From contig NZ_AP024655.1 in the NCBI RefSeq assembly GCF_019977355.1, positions 1,302,001-1,366,000 on the forward strand: a DNA stretch of 64,000 nucleotides. Direction: 5' to 3'. Below the pieces are notes generated by a model. It did no database searches and had not been told where the DNA came from. It worked only from the letters and a program-made list of their open reading frames with translations. Source of the stretch: Arthrobacter sp. NicSoilB8 (GTDB lineage Bacteria > Actinomycetota > Actinomycetes > Actinomycetales > Micrococcaceae). Shown here piece after piece: positions 1-8,739 of the stretch. The position numbers and the translations under genes were made by a program. How positions within the stretch are numbered: the first letter of the stretch is position 1; the number at the start of each line of letters is the position of its first letter.

Positions 1-464
1 GCTTCTCAAATTGAAAACCTCCACATGGGGGTGCTGTGGGTTGCGCCTTTGCAACCGCTGCGAACGGTCAGGGGACGGGCTTGTGATGTCCGTCACCCTG
101 TGTGGCCTATGCTACAGCCCGGACGGCCTAAAGAATGCCGCTCCGAGCAGGGAGAACGTCGCGATCGGGTAACGACCGTGTAGTCGCGGCAGCACCTTCC
201 TTTAGTAGGGCTAAAGAAAACTTTTGTTGATTCCGAGTATGCCTAAACAGTGGTCCGGCCGGGCTACCATCCGTCCGGCCACCCCGGGACTACTGCCGAA
301 ATTCCAAGCTTTTTCCAAGTACGCCGGCGCTATGGTGCGAAGAGCGACGTGCCGAAGTCCCCCTGCGGGAGCCCGGAACAGCAGTCCAGAACCGCAGTCC
401 GGATCCCACAGTCCGGGACCTCGCCCGCCGCCGACAGTAGGGGCCGATCTTGGAGGGCCGACCG
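1..464. other. intergenic region before the first gene
   Basis: I see no credible gene in this stretch. It holds a perfect 6-bp hairpin (GGTTGC / GCAACC, 39-56), a Crp-like site TGTGA-N6-TCACC (82-97), and an inverted repeat CTTTAG-N5-CTAAAG (200-216). CTAAAG also occurs at 128-133. The upstream neighbour is outside the window, so which gene these elements serve cannot be decided. The long distance to the start at 465 would allow a long 5' leader. Confidence 0.5.
82..97. promoter_or_regulatory. Crp/GlxR-like operator
   Basis: TGTGA-TGTCCG-TCACC matches 9 of the 10 fixed positions of the Crp/GlxR consensus TGTGA-N6-TCACA. The same 14 bases TGTGATGTCCGTCA recur at 39810-39823. The target could be the gene at 465 or one left of the window. 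Confidence 0.45.
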
Positions 465-1358
465 ATGAACCGGGTGGTCAAGCTGTGCCTCGCGGGCTCG
501 CTGGTGCTGGCGATCCTGGGTGTTCCGGCGCTCAGCCTCGGCCCCGAGACTGCCAGGGCGCAGGCATGCGTGCCCTCTGTGGCGTCCCCCGCGGACCCAT
601 ATCCTGGGACCACGGCCGCAGCATCCAACTTCGAATCGGGCACCTTGGACGGGTTCGGCGTCGCCACCTCCGGGACAGGGAGGGCCGCGGTGTCCACCGC
701 GCAGTCGCGCTCCGGAAACTGTGCCGCCGTCCTTCACACCACCGCGACGCCCGGCTCCATGGCGAAGCTGACCGCGGTCCTGACGCCCGGGGCGACCGAA
801 GCGTACGCGGACGGCTGGTTCAACGTCTCAGGGGAGGGCATGGCGGGGAACAACGTGCCGTACTTCCGGTTCTTCTCCGGCGGCATGCGTGTCATGGATG
901 TCTTCCGGCAAAACATCTCCCATGAGGTGGTGCTCCGGACGTCGACGCCCGATGGGTTCACCTACACCACCCTGCGGAACGACGTTCCCACGGACACCTG
1001 GCACCGCCTGGTCATGCACGTGGTGCCCAACGGTCCCGAGACTAACGTCCAGATCTGGTGGGACGGGCGCTCCGTCTACGTGGGGACGGTCAGCATCCCG
1101 GCCACCACCGTGGACACGGTGCAGCTCGGTTCCGAACACGATCAGCAAATGGCCGACATCTATATCGACGACGTCATTGTCAACAGCGGCACGCAAACGC
1201 CGGCGCCGGTTCCGGGCCCGCTACCGGAGCCGCGGGGCGATCCGTCGAAGCGATTCAACGATTTCCGGGGTGACGGGCAGGAAGCCGTATTGGCCCTGGG
1301 CACCGCCGCCAGGCGCGGCCGGCCCCGCATCCCGGGCCTGTCGACCCCGCAGCTTTAG
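465..1358 (+). CDS. secreted LamG/concanavalin-like protein
   Basis: Predicted exported protein of 297 residues. The start at 465 is preferred because GGAGG (452-456) lies 8 nt upstream; an in-frame TTG at 450 has no such site. The N-terminus is a clear signal peptide: MNRVVK, a hydrophobic stretch to about residue 25, then an ARAQA-C cleavage region. The mature part contains a beta-rich stretch (W..V.MHVV, VQIWWDG, then YIDDVIV) typical of concanavalin A-like jelly-roll domains that bind or cut polysaccharide. No catalytic acid pair of a known glycoside hydrolase family is evident, so a binding or structural role is as likely. The Arg/Pro-rich C-terminal 45 residues look low-complexity. The fold assignment is inference from pattern. 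Confidence 0.6.
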   Translation: MNRVVKLCLAGSLVLAILGVPALSLGPETARAQACVPSVASPADPYPGTTAAASNFESGTLDGFGVATSGTGRAAVSTAQSRSGNCAAVLHTTATPGSMAKLTAVLTPGATEAYADGWFNVSGEGMAGNNVPYFRFFSGGMRVMDVFRQNISHEVVLRTSTPDGFTYTTLRNDVPTDTWHRLVMHVVPNGPETNVQIWWDGRSVYVGTVSIPATTVDTVQLGSEHDQQMADIYIDDVIVNSGTQTPAPVPGPLPEPRGDPSKRFNDFRGDGQEAVLALGTAARRGRPRIPGLSTPQL

Positions 1359-1504
1359 GTCACGGTTAGGTTGCGTCGGCCGCAAGGGGGAACTATCCCT
1401 CCCCGCCGGCCGTGGGAATTGGTAGCGTGACTATATCGTCCGCTTTATATTGTCCGATTCGCACCGCATCATCACCCACCCCCTTATCTTGGAGGACACC
1501 CGCA

Positions 1505-2425
1505 ATGGCACCTGGCGGAAACCCGATCTTCAGCGGAAAGAATTTCCGTGAAGCCACCCAGGCCCCGCAGGCCCCCTACGGCCAAGGCTCTTACGGCCAA
1601 GGCCCCTACAGCCAGAACGCTTACGGCCAGGCTCCCCAGGTCATGAACGCCCAGGGCGCGTGGAGTTCAGCGCAGCAGGGCATGACCCAGGAACAACTGC
1701 AGGACCTGTACAACCGTCCGGCGGCCGGCCCCGCTGACATCGGCCGAATGAGTTACGACGACGTGATCGTCAAGACTGCCGGATGCCTCGGCGTCCTGGT
1801 TGTCGGCGCCGCAGTGGCGCTCGCCGTCCCGCAGGGGACCGGATCGATGCTCATGATCCTCGGTGCGCTGGGCGGCTTCGCCCTCGCCATGGTCAACACC
1901 TTCAAGAAGCAGCCGTCGCCCGCGCTGATCCTGGCCTACGCGCTGCTTGAAGGATTCTTCCTCGGTGGCCTGACCCGTATCCTGGACAACCTGTTCCCGG
2001 GCGTCGGCATCCAGGCCGTCGTCGGGACGCTTTCCGTCTTCGCCGTGACGCTGGTGCTGTTCAAGAGCGGCAAGGTCCGGGCGACGCCCAAGCTCATGCG
2101 GTTCTTCATGATCGCCCTGATCGGCTATGCGGTGTTCGCGCTCGTCAATATGGTCATGATGATGACCGGGGCCGTGACCACGCCGTTCGGCCTGAGCACC
2201 GGCGTGGAGATCATGGGTATCCCGCTCGGCGTCTTCATTGGCGTCCTGGCGATCGGCCTGGCGGCCTTCTCCCTGATCATGGACTTCACCAGCATCGAGG
2301 CGGCCATTAGCGCCGGAGCGCCGCAGCGCTTCTCCTGGACCGCCGCCTTCGGCCTCACGGTCACCCTGGTCTGGCTCTATGTCGAGATCATCCGCCTGCT
2401 GGCCATCCTCCGCGGCGACGACTGA
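1505..2425 (+). CDS. Bax inhibitor-1/YccA family membrane protein
   Basis: 306-residue integral membrane protein of the bacterial Bax1-I group. The start at 1505 is set by GGAGG at 1491-1495. The first ~75 residues are cytoplasmic-looking and hold QG-x-Y repeats (QGSYGQGPYSQ). Seven hydrophobic segments follow from about residue 95 to the end, with the family's acidic, polar last helix (DFTSIEAAI, then WLYVEIIRLL). Family members are linked to membrane ion leak and stress tolerance; the exact role in actinobacteria is not established. The gene is monocistronic, ending before a strong terminator at 2479. Confidence 0.85.
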   Translation: MAPGGNPIFSGKNFREATQAPQAPYGQGSYGQGPYSQNAYGQAPQVMNAQGAWSSAQQGMTQEQLQDLYNRPAAGPADIGRMSYDDVIVKTAGCLGVLVVGAAVALAVPQGTGSMLMILGALGGFALAMVNTFKKQPSPALILAYALLEGFFLGGLTRILDNLFPGVGIQAVVGTLSVFAVTLVLFKSGKVRATPKLMRFFMIALIGYAVFALVNMVMMMTGAVTTPFGLSTGVEIMGIPLGVFIGVLAIGLAAFSLIMDFTSIEAAISAGAPQRFSWTAAFGLTVTLVWLYVEIIRLLAILRGDD

Positions 2426-2478
2426 CCGCCGTCGTACCTGTTGGCTCGCTTCAACAGCGAGGATGAACGACGAGAATT

Positions 2479-2523
2479 AACAGCCAGGAGCCCCGCCAAA
2501 CGGCGGGGCTCCTGGCTGTTTCG
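2479..2523 (+). terminator. Rho-independent terminator after Bax1-I gene
   Basis: A perfect 19-bp stem (AACAGCCAGGAGCCCCGCC and its complement, 2479-2497 / 2502-2520) with an AAAC loop, followed by TTTC. The A-rich left flank lets it also work for leftward transcription of the thiolase gene. Confidence 0.85.
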
Positions 2524-2533
2524 GCGGCAATTA

Positions 2534-2589
2534 TCGGCCCAGTGAAGTCGGCCCAGTAAAGTCAGCCCAGTAAAGTCGGCCCAGTGTCA
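2534..2589. repeat. 14-bp tandem repeat, 4 copies
   Basis: Four consecutive 14-bp units close to TCGGCCCAGTAAAG begin at 2534, 2548, 2562 and 2576. The last is partial and runs into the thiolase stop codon (2587-2589). It is a small minisatellite between the terminator and the gene end. Confidence 0.8.
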
Positions 2590-3825
2590 GCCCAGCCGCT
2601 CCAGCACCACCGCCATGCCCTGGCCGCCGCCGACGCACAGCGTGGCCAGGCCGAGCGAGGCGTCGCGGGCGCGGAGCCCGTTGAGCAGGGTGGTGGTCAT
2701 GCGGGCGCCGGTCATGCCGAAGGGGTGCCCGAGGGCGATGGCGCCGCCGTGGACGTTGAGCTTCTCCGGAGCAATGCCCAGCTCCCGCGCGCTGGCCACC
2801 ACCTGGACAGCAAACGCTTCGTTGAGCTCCACGAGGTCGATATCGGCCATCGTCAGACCCGCCAGCGCGAGCGCCCGGCGCGTCGCTTCCACCGGTCCCA
2901 TGCCCATCAGCTCCGGGGACAGCGCGCTGACACCGGTGGAGACGATCCGGGCGAGCGGTTCGAGGCCCAGCTCGCGGGCGCGGACGTCGCTCATGACCAC
3001 GACGGCGGCGGCCCCGTCATTGAGCGGACACGCGTTGCCCGCCGTCACGGTGCCGCCGCTGCGGAAGACCGGCTGCAGGGCTCCGACGGCATCGGCCGTC
3101 ACCCCGGGCCGCGGTGAATCGTCGCGGTCGACCACCGAGCCGTCCGCGCGGGTGTAGGGCGTGATCTCGCGGGCGTAGAACCCGGAGGCGATGGCCGCCT
3201 CCGCCCGGTTCTGGCTGAGGACGGCCCAGGCGTCCTGCTCCGCGCGGGTGATGCCATAGCTCGTGGCGACGTTCTCCGCGGTCTGGCCCATGGCGATGTA
3301 CACGTCCGGCATCCGGCCGCCCAGGCGCGGGTCGGTCCACGGCGTGTTGGCGGCCGCGCGGGCCTCGGTGCGTTTCCGGGCCGCCTCGAACCGCGGGTTG
3401 TGGTTGCTCGCGTCGGTCTCGCCCGCGCCGGCCCAGTCCCGGTAGCGGGACACCGCCTCGACGCCGGCGGCGACGAACGCCTGACCTTCGCCGGCCTTGA
3501 TGGCGTGGAACGCCATCCGCAGCGCCTGCAGGCTGGAGGCGCAGAAGCGATTGATGGTGGCGGCCGGAACGTCGTCCAGCCCGGCCAGGATGCCGACCAC
3601 GCGGGCCATGTTGGAGCCGGCCTCGCCGCTCGGCTCGGCGCACCCCAGGTAGATGTCGTCCAGGCCGGGGCCTGGGCCCGCAGCCGCGTCGAACCCCGGA
3701 ATCGCGGCGAGGGCCGCCGTGACCATGGCGGCGGCGAGATCGTCCGGCCGCTCGTCTTTCAGCGAGCCCTTGAAGGCCCGTCCGATAGGGCTCCTAGCGG
3801 TGGAAACGATGACTGCTTCTGGCAT
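2587..3825 (-). CDS. acetyl-CoA C-acyltransferase (thiolase)
   Basis: 412-residue thiolase that joins or cleaves acyl-CoA and acetyl-CoA in fatty-acid beta-oxidation or acetoacetyl-CoA formation. All catalytic elements are present: nucleophile Cys95 in NRFCASSLQ, His367 in HGGAIALGHP, and the C-terminal Cys397 in CVGGGQG. Length is normal for the family. It lies 20 bp downstream of galK on the same strand but has its own TANNNT -10 (3832-3837) exactly 6 nt before the ATG, so a leaderless transcript is likely. No hydratase/dehydrogenase partner lies nearby, so the preferred chain length cannot be told; FadA-like and AtoB-like roles are both open. Confidence 0.92.
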   Translation of the reverse strand: MPEAVIVSTARSPIGRAFKGSLKDERPDDLAAAMVTAALAAIPGFDAAAGPGPGLDDIYLGCAEPSGEAGSNMARVVGILAGLDDVPAATINRFCASSLQALRMAFHAIKAGEGQAFVAAGVEAVSRYRDWAGAGETDASNHNPRFEAARKRTEARAAANTPWTDPRLGGRMPDVYIAMGQTAENVATSYGITRAEQDAWAVLSQNRAEAAIASGFYAREITPYTRADGSVVDRDDSPRPGVTADAVGALQPVFRSGGTVTAGNACPLNDGAAAVVVMSDVRARELGLEPLARIVSTGVSALSPELMGMGPVEATRRALALAGLTMADIDLVELNEAFAVQVVASARELGIAPEKLNVHGGAIALGHPFGMTGARMTTTLLNGLRARDASLGLATLCVGGGQGMAVVLERLG

Positions 3826-3831
3826 GCGCCC

Positions 3832-3837
3832 AGACTA
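3832..3837 (-). promoter_or_regulatory. -10 element of thiolase gene
   Basis: TAGTCT on the minus strand, 6 nt before the ATG at 3825, would place transcription initiation on the start codon itself. Confidence 0.5.
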
Positions 3838-3845
3838 CGCCCCGC

Positions 3846-5006
3846 CTATGCCAGCCGCATCGCCCCTGCCGCGGGGCGGACGGCGAAGATCTCGGGCGCG
3901 GCGTATCCTGCGCGGGCGAAGGCCCGTTCGACGGCGGAACGCACCTCCTGCGCGGACCCTGCCGGCGTCAGGGCAATCGCCGAGCCGCCGAAGCCCCCGC
4001 CGGTCATGCGCGCTCCGATCGCGCCGGCCGACCGCGCCGTTTCCACGGCAAGATCCAGTTCGGCGCAGGAGATCTCGAAGTCATCCCGCATCGAGGCGTG
4101 GGAGGCATCCAGCAGGGGGCCGATGGCCGCCGGGCCCAGGGTCTCCAACAGCTCCACCGTCTGCAGCACGCGGTCGTTTTCCGTGACCACGTGGCGCACC
4201 CGCCGGAACGTCTCCCCATCCAGGAGCCCGCTGGCCTCCTCGAGGTCCTCCAGCCCGACGTCGCGCAGGGCCGGCACGCCGAGCACTTCAGCGGCGAGTT
4301 CGCACGATTCCCGCCGGGCCGCGTACTCGCCGTCGGCGTGGGAATGGGAGACCCGGGTGTCGATGACCAGGAGCACCAGCCCGGCGGCGCCGGCGTCGAA
4401 CGGCACCTGGCGGACGCTCTGGTCCCGGCAGTCAAGGAAGACGGCATGGCCGGCCGTGGCGCGGAGCGAGGCGGACTGGTCCATGATGCCGGTGGGTGCG
4501 CCGACGAAGTCGTTTTCGGCCCGCTGGGTGGCCAGGACCATGTCCTGCGCGGACAGGCCGGCGCCCGCGAGCTCGTTCAGCGCCGAGATCACCGCGCACT
4601 CGATGGCATGGGAGGAGGAAAGCCCGGCCCCGCGCGGGACATCGGAATCCAGCAGCAGGTCCACCCCGGGAACCGGGACTCCCTGCTGCTGCAAGGCCCA
4701 GATGACGCCGAGCGGGTACTTGGTCCAGCCCCGGGCACTGGCACGGACCAGCGAACCGGTGTCCGCCGTCGTCAGCCCCTGGTTCCCGAACGTCGAAAGC
4801 ATCCGCACGGCCGAATCCGGCCGGACCCGGACGGCCACCCGGGCCGCCCGGTCGATCGCGAACGGCAGGACGAAGCCCTCGTTGTAGTCTGTGTGCTCGC
4901 CGATGAGGTTGACGCGCCCCGGTGCCCGCCACACGGCGTCGGGCCGGGCACCGAAGACCGCCGCAAACCGGGCGGCGAGCCCGCTGGTGTCCAGGGAAGT
5001 GGTCAT
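3846..5006 (-). CDS. galK: galactokinase
   Basis: 386-residue GHMP-family kinase that phosphorylates alpha-D-galactose to galactose-1-phosphate (Leloir pathway). The galactokinase signature GRVNLIGEHTDYNEGFVLP lies at residues ~30-48. The ATP-binding loop VPRGAGLSSSHAIE is in the middle and the GHMP C-terminal motif MTGGGFGGSAIAL near residue 350. The gene is divergent from galM (75 bp between starts). galE is far away at 31.4 kb, and I see no galT in this window, so the pathway is scattered here. Confidence 0.95.
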   Translation of the reverse strand: MTTSLDTSGLAARFAAVFGARPDAVWRAPGRVNLIGEHTDYNEGFVLPFAIDRAARVAVRVRPDSAVRMLSTFGNQGLTTADTGSLVRASARGWTKYPLGVIWALQQQGVPVPGVDLLLDSDVPRGAGLSSSHAIECAVISALNELAGAGLSAQDMVLATQRAENDFVGAPTGIMDQSASLRATAGHAVFLDCRDQSVRQVPFDAGAAGLVLLVIDTRVSHSHADGEYAARRESCELAAEVLGVPALRDVGLEDLEEASGLLDGETFRRVRHVVTENDRVLQTVELLETLGPAAIGPLLDASHASMRDDFEISCAELDLAVETARSAGAIGARMTGGGFGGSAIALTPAGSAQEVRSAVERAFARAGYAAPEIFAVRPAAGAMRLA

Positions 5007-5068
5007 GGTCGCTCACCCGCGGTGCTGGAAGTCATGGGTCCAAGGTATACGGGTTGGCGGGCGGTCTG

Positions 5069-5074
5069 TACGGT
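5069..5074 (+). promoter_or_regulatory. -10 element of galM
   Basis: TACGGT lies 7 nt before the galM ATG at 5082. No ribosome-binding site is seen between them, consistent with leaderless transcription. Confidence 0.4.
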
Positions 5075-5081
5075 GGTCACC

Positions 5082-6059
5082 ATGGATCTCACAGCGACAC
5101 CTTCCGCAGCCGGCCCTGTACCCGCCGCCAATGGCGCCGTGCGGCGCTACGCGTCCGGGCGGCAGTACGAACTCCGTCGCGGCGACGCCCTCGCCGTCGT
5201 GACCGAACTCGCCGCCGGCCTGCGGCTCTACAGCCGCGGCGGCATTGCCTTGACCGAGAGCTACGGCGACGGCGACATCCCGCCCGGCGCCACCGGGATC
5301 ACCCTGGCGCCCTGGGCCAACCGGGTGGAAGACGGCGTCTGGTACCTCAACGGCAAGAAACTGCAGCTCGACATCACCGAGGTCTCCCGCAACAACGCCA
5401 GCCACGGGCTGCTGCGGAACTCCTCCTACGAACTCGTGGACGAGGACGGGTTCTCCGTCACCCTCGAGGCTGCCATCTTCCCGCAGCACGGCTACCCGTT
5501 CCTGCTGCGGCACCGGGTCCGCTATGAACTTGCCGAGGACCTCGGGCTGGTGGTGCGCCAGAGCCTCATCAACGACTCCCAGGATCCTGCGCCGTTCGTG
5601 CTCGGCGCGCACCCGTACCTGCGGCTGGGGGACGTGCCCAGTGAGGAGCTCACGGTGAGCGTGGGCGCCCGGACCCGGCTGGTCGCCGATGACCGCCTCA
5701 TTCCGCGCAGCTCCGAGCCGGTCAGCGGCGACTTCGATCTCCGGGGCGGGCGGCTGGTGGGAACCCTGGACCTCGATTCGGCCTACACGGACCTGGAGTT
5801 CGACGGCGGCATCGCCCGGCACACGCTGCGGTCACCGGACGGGCGGACGGTGAGCCTGTGGCAGGACGAGGGCTGCGGCTACGTCCACGTCTTCGTGACC
5901 ACCGAGTTTCCGGGCCGGTCGAAGGCGGTCGCGATCGAGCCGATGACCGGACCCGCCAACGCGTTCAACAGCGGCGAGGGGCTGCGCTGGCTCGCGCCGG
6001 GGGAGCAGTTCTCCATGACGTGGGGCATCGCCTCCTCCCTCGGGGCCGCTGCCGGCTGA
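5082..6059 (+). CDS. galM: aldose 1-epimerase family protein
   Basis: 325-residue galactose-mutarotase-like protein that interconverts alpha and beta sugar anomers, supplying alpha-galactose to GalK. Family landmarks are the early APWANRV stretch, the first catalytic-type His in SHGLLRNSSYEL, the second in LGAHPYLRLG, and a C-terminal acid in AIEPMTGPANAFN. The ATG at 5082 was chosen because it starts the conserved region cleanly and a TANNNT lies 7 nt upstream; the reading frame stays open far upstream only as the antisense of galK. Divergent pairing with galK supports a galactose role, though members of this subgroup may act on other hexoses or phosphorylated sugars. Confidence 0.88.
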   Translation: MDLTATPSAAGPVPAANGAVRRYASGRQYELRRGDALAVVTELAAGLRLYSRGGIALTESYGDGDIPPGATGITLAPWANRVEDGVWYLNGKKLQLDITEVSRNNASHGLLRNSSYELVDEDGFSVTLEAAIFPQHGYPFLLRHRVRYELAEDLGLVVRQSLINDSQDPAPFVLGAHPYLRLGDVPSEELTVSVGARTRLVADDRLIPRSSEPVSGDFDLRGGRLVGTLDLDSAYTDLEFDGGIARHTLRSPDGRTVSLWQDEGCGYVHVFVTTEFPGRSKAVAIEPMTGPANAFNSGEGLRWLAPGEQFSMTWGIASSLGAAAG

Positions 6060-6160
6060 CGCGGCTGGCGCACGGGGCTGGTTTCTGGTCGCTGGTTTCT
6101 GCTCGCTGCCGGCCGGCTTGCTGGTTTCCTATTAACCGGCCGCTGGGGAATCATGGGGCT

Positions 6161-7474
6161 ATGACGCCAGCTGAGGACGCCGCACCCGCCACAAGCCCCG
6201 CCCTTTCCGCGGCCGGCACCGGAACCCGTGCCGGGGCCCGGGTACGGACCGACCGCGAGATTGACCAGGACATTCCCTACGGCGTGCGGATCGCCGCCGC
6301 CTGGGCGTGGCGCGCCGGACTCATCCTGCTCGTGCTAGGCGGCCTGGTCTGGCTGCTGAGCCATGTCAGCTTCCTCATCATCCCGGTGATGGTGGCTGCG
6401 CTCCTGGCGGGTCTCCTCAGCCCTGCGGTGCGCTGGATGGCCAAACGCAGCGTGCCCAAGGGGCTTGCCGTTGCCATCACGGTGGTGGGCTTCATCGGTC
6501 TCATCGTCGGTGCCCTGACCCTGGTCGGGCGCCAGCTCATGCAGGGCTTCGGCGAGCTGTGGTCCCAGGCGCTCACCGGGGTGCAGCAGGTCCAGACCTG
6601 GCTGTCGGAGGGCCCGCTCCACCTGACGGCCGCCCAGATCGACAAATACATCCAGGAGGGGACCGCCGCGCTGCAGAACAACAGCAGCAGCATCCTCAGC
6701 GGTGCCCTGACGTTCGGGAGCACGGCCGGGCACTTCGCCGCCGGCCTCGTGCTGGCCCTGTTCGTGCTGATCTTCTTCCTGCTGGAAGGTGACAGGATCT
6801 GGGCCTTCCTGGTCAGCCTCATGCCGCGCAAGGCACGCCGCGCCACGGACGGAGCGGGCCGCCGCGGCTGGGCCTCCATGGTCAGCTACGCGCGCATCCA
6901 AATGTTCGTCGCATTCGTGGACGCCGTCGGAATCGGCGTCGGCGCCGCCATCATTGGCGTTCCGCTCGCCCTGCCCCTGGGCGTGCTGGTGTTCCTCGGT
7001 TCCTTCATCCCGGTGGTCGGCGCGCTGGTTACCGGCGCCATCGCCGTGCTGCTGGCACTTGTCGCCAACGGGCCCGTCAATGCGCTCATCATGCTGGCGA
7101 TCGTGCTCGCCGTCCAGCAACTCGAAAGCCACATCCTGCAGCCGCTGGTCATGGGCAAGGCGGTGTCCCTCCACCCCGTGGCCGTGATCCTGTCCGTCGC
7201 GGCGGGCTCGTACCTCGCCGGAATCCCCGGCGCGCTGTTCTCCGTTCCGATACTGGCCGTAGCAAACTCGTCGATTCGCTACATTGCCGGCAGAACGTGG
7301 GAACATGATGAAGTGCTGGCAACCGCCGGACCAGAGGGCAGCCTTGCCCCCGAACCCGGCGCAGACACCACCTTCACAGACGTCCACCTGCCGGGCCGAA
7401 CGCCCGGCCGCGAGGGCGCCGCACCCAACAGCGGTGCTCCGGGCAGCGATGCCGGACGGGGCACCGACGCCTGA
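6161..7474 (+). CDS. AI-2E transporter family (PerM/UPF0118) permease
   Basis: 437-residue polytopic membrane protein. A hydrophilic N-terminus (~50 residues) leads to closely spaced helices (WRAGLILLVLGG, SFLIIPVMVAALLAG), then a central soluble stretch rich in Q/L (about 130-190). The family's C-terminal helical block follows, with the conserved FLGSFIPVVGALVTG and QQLESHILQPLVMGKAVSLHP motifs. Family members have been linked to AI-2 export and to Na+/H+ antiport, so the substrate is not predictable. The C-terminal ~80 residues are a disordered Gly/Pro/Ala tail. It is probably co-transcribed with ilvA 21 bp downstream. Confidence 0.88.
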   Translation: MTPAEDAAPATSPALSAAGTGTRAGARVRTDREIDQDIPYGVRIAAAWAWRAGLILLVLGGLVWLLSHVSFLIIPVMVAALLAGLLSPAVRWMAKRSVPKGLAVAITVVGFIGLIVGALTLVGRQLMQGFGELWSQALTGVQQVQTWLSEGPLHLTAAQIDKYIQEGTAALQNNSSSILSGALTFGSTAGHFAAGLVLALFVLIFFLLEGDRIWAFLVSLMPRKARRATDGAGRRGWASMVSYARIQMFVAFVDAVGIGVGAAIIGVPLALPLGVLVFLGSFIPVVGALVTGAIAVLLALVANGPVNALIMLAIVLAVQQLESHILQPLVMGKAVSLHPVAVILSVAAGSYLAGIPGALFSVPILAVANSSIRYIAGRTWEHDEVLATAGPEGSLAPEPGADTTFTDVHLPGRTPGREGAAPNSGAPGSDAGRGTDA

Positions 7475-7495
7475 TCCGAAGAAGGAGAACAGTTC

Positions 7496-8734
7496 GTGAA
7501 TACCCTTGAGAGCCTGCCCGTCACGCTGGACGATGTCCTGGAGGCGCAGAAGCTGCTCGACGGGATTATTACGCGGACCCCCGTGGAGTCTTCGCGGGCC
7601 CTCGGCAGCATGGTGGGCGGCGAGGTCTTCCTCAAATGCGAGAACCTGCAGCGCGCCGGGTCCTTCAAGGTCCGCGGCGCCTATGTGCGCATGGCCAAGC
7701 TCTCCGACGCCGAGAAGAAGCGCGGCGTGGTGGCGGCCTCGGCCGGCAACCACGCCCAGGGCGTGGCCGTCGCAGCCAAGAGCCTCGGCATCAAGGCCCG
7801 CATCTACATGCCGCTCGGCGTCGCCCTGCCCAAGCTCGCCGCCACGCGCAGCCACGGCGCCGAGGTGGTGCTGCACGGCCACAACGTGGACGAGGCACTG
7901 GCCGAAGCCAAGCGCTATGCCGACGAAAGCGGCGCCGTCTTTGTCCACCCCTTCGACGACGTCGACGTCGTCGCCGGCCAGGGAACCGTGGGGCTGGAAA
8001 TCCTCGAACAGGTCCCCGACGTCGACACCATCCTCATGGGCGTCGGCGGCGGCGGCCTCCTCGCCGGCGTTGCCGTCGCCGTGAAGGCGCGCGCCAAGGA
8101 ACTGGGCCGCGACATCCGCATCATCGGCGTCCAGGCCGAGAACGCCGCCGCCTACCCGCCCTCGCTCGCCGCGGACGCCCTCGTCCCGCTCAAGAAGGTC
8201 TCCACCATGGCGGACGGCATCGCCGTCGGCCGGCCCGGCCAGCTGCCGTTCAGCATCATCCGCGAGCTCGTCGACGACGTCGTCACCGTCAGCGAAGACG
8301 CCCTGGCCCGGGCCCTGATCTTCCTGCTGGAGCGCGCCAAGATGGTGGTTGAGCCCGCCGGGGCCGTCGGTGTGGCCGCGCTCATGGAAGGCAAGATCGA
8401 AAACCCCGGAACCGTCGCGGTGGTGCTCTCCGGCGGCAACATCGACCCCATGCTGATGCTCAAGGTGATCCAGCGCGGCCTCTCCGCCGCGGGCCGCTAC
8501 ATGACCGTCCGGATGATGCTCGATGACCGGCCGGGCTCGCTGGCCACGATTGCCCGCATCATCGCCGAAAACGACGCCAACGTCACGGGCCTGGACCACA
8601 CCCGGGTGGGCGGCTCCATCAGCATGGGCGACGTCTCCATCACCGTCAACCTGGAAACCAAAGGCCACGAGCACTGCAGCCAGGTCCTTGCAGCGCTGCG
8701 GGCCGAGGGATTCCAGCCGATCGTGGTGCACTAG
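7496..8734 (+). CDS. ilvA: threonine ammonia-lyase (threonine dehydratase)
   Basis: 412-residue PLP enzyme converting L-threonine to 2-oxobutanoate and ammonia, the first step to isoleucine. The PLP lysine is K58 in AGSFKVRGAY. The phosphate-binding glycine loop is VGGGGLLAGVA, and SGGN lies near residue 310. A C-terminal ACT-type regulatory region (about 335-412, VRMMLDDRPGSLATIARI) suggests feedback control. Length fits the short single-ACT form common in actinobacteria rather than the ~510-residue E. coli IlvA. The GTG start at 7496 is fixed by GAAGGAG at 7480-7486. A rhomboid gene follows after only 5 bp. Confidence 0.95.
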   Translation: MNTLESLPVTLDDVLEAQKLLDGIITRTPVESSRALGSMVGGEVFLKCENLQRAGSFKVRGAYVRMAKLSDAEKKRGVVAASAGNHAQGVAVAAKSLGIKARIYMPLGVALPKLAATRSHGAEVVLHGHNVDEALAEAKRYADESGAVFVHPFDDVDVVAGQGTVGLEILEQVPDVDTILMGVGGGGLLAGVAVAVKARAKELGRDIRIIGVQAENAAAYPPSLAADALVPLKKVSTMADGIAVGRPGQLPFSIIRELVDDVVTVSEDALARALIFLLERAKMVVEPAGAVGVAALMEGKIENPGTVAVVLSGGNIDPMLMLKVIQRGLSAAGRYMTVRMMLDDRPGSLATIARIIAENDANVTGLDHTRVGGSISMGDVSITVNLETKGHEHCSQVLAALRAEGFQPIVVH

Positions 8735-8739
8735 GGGCC

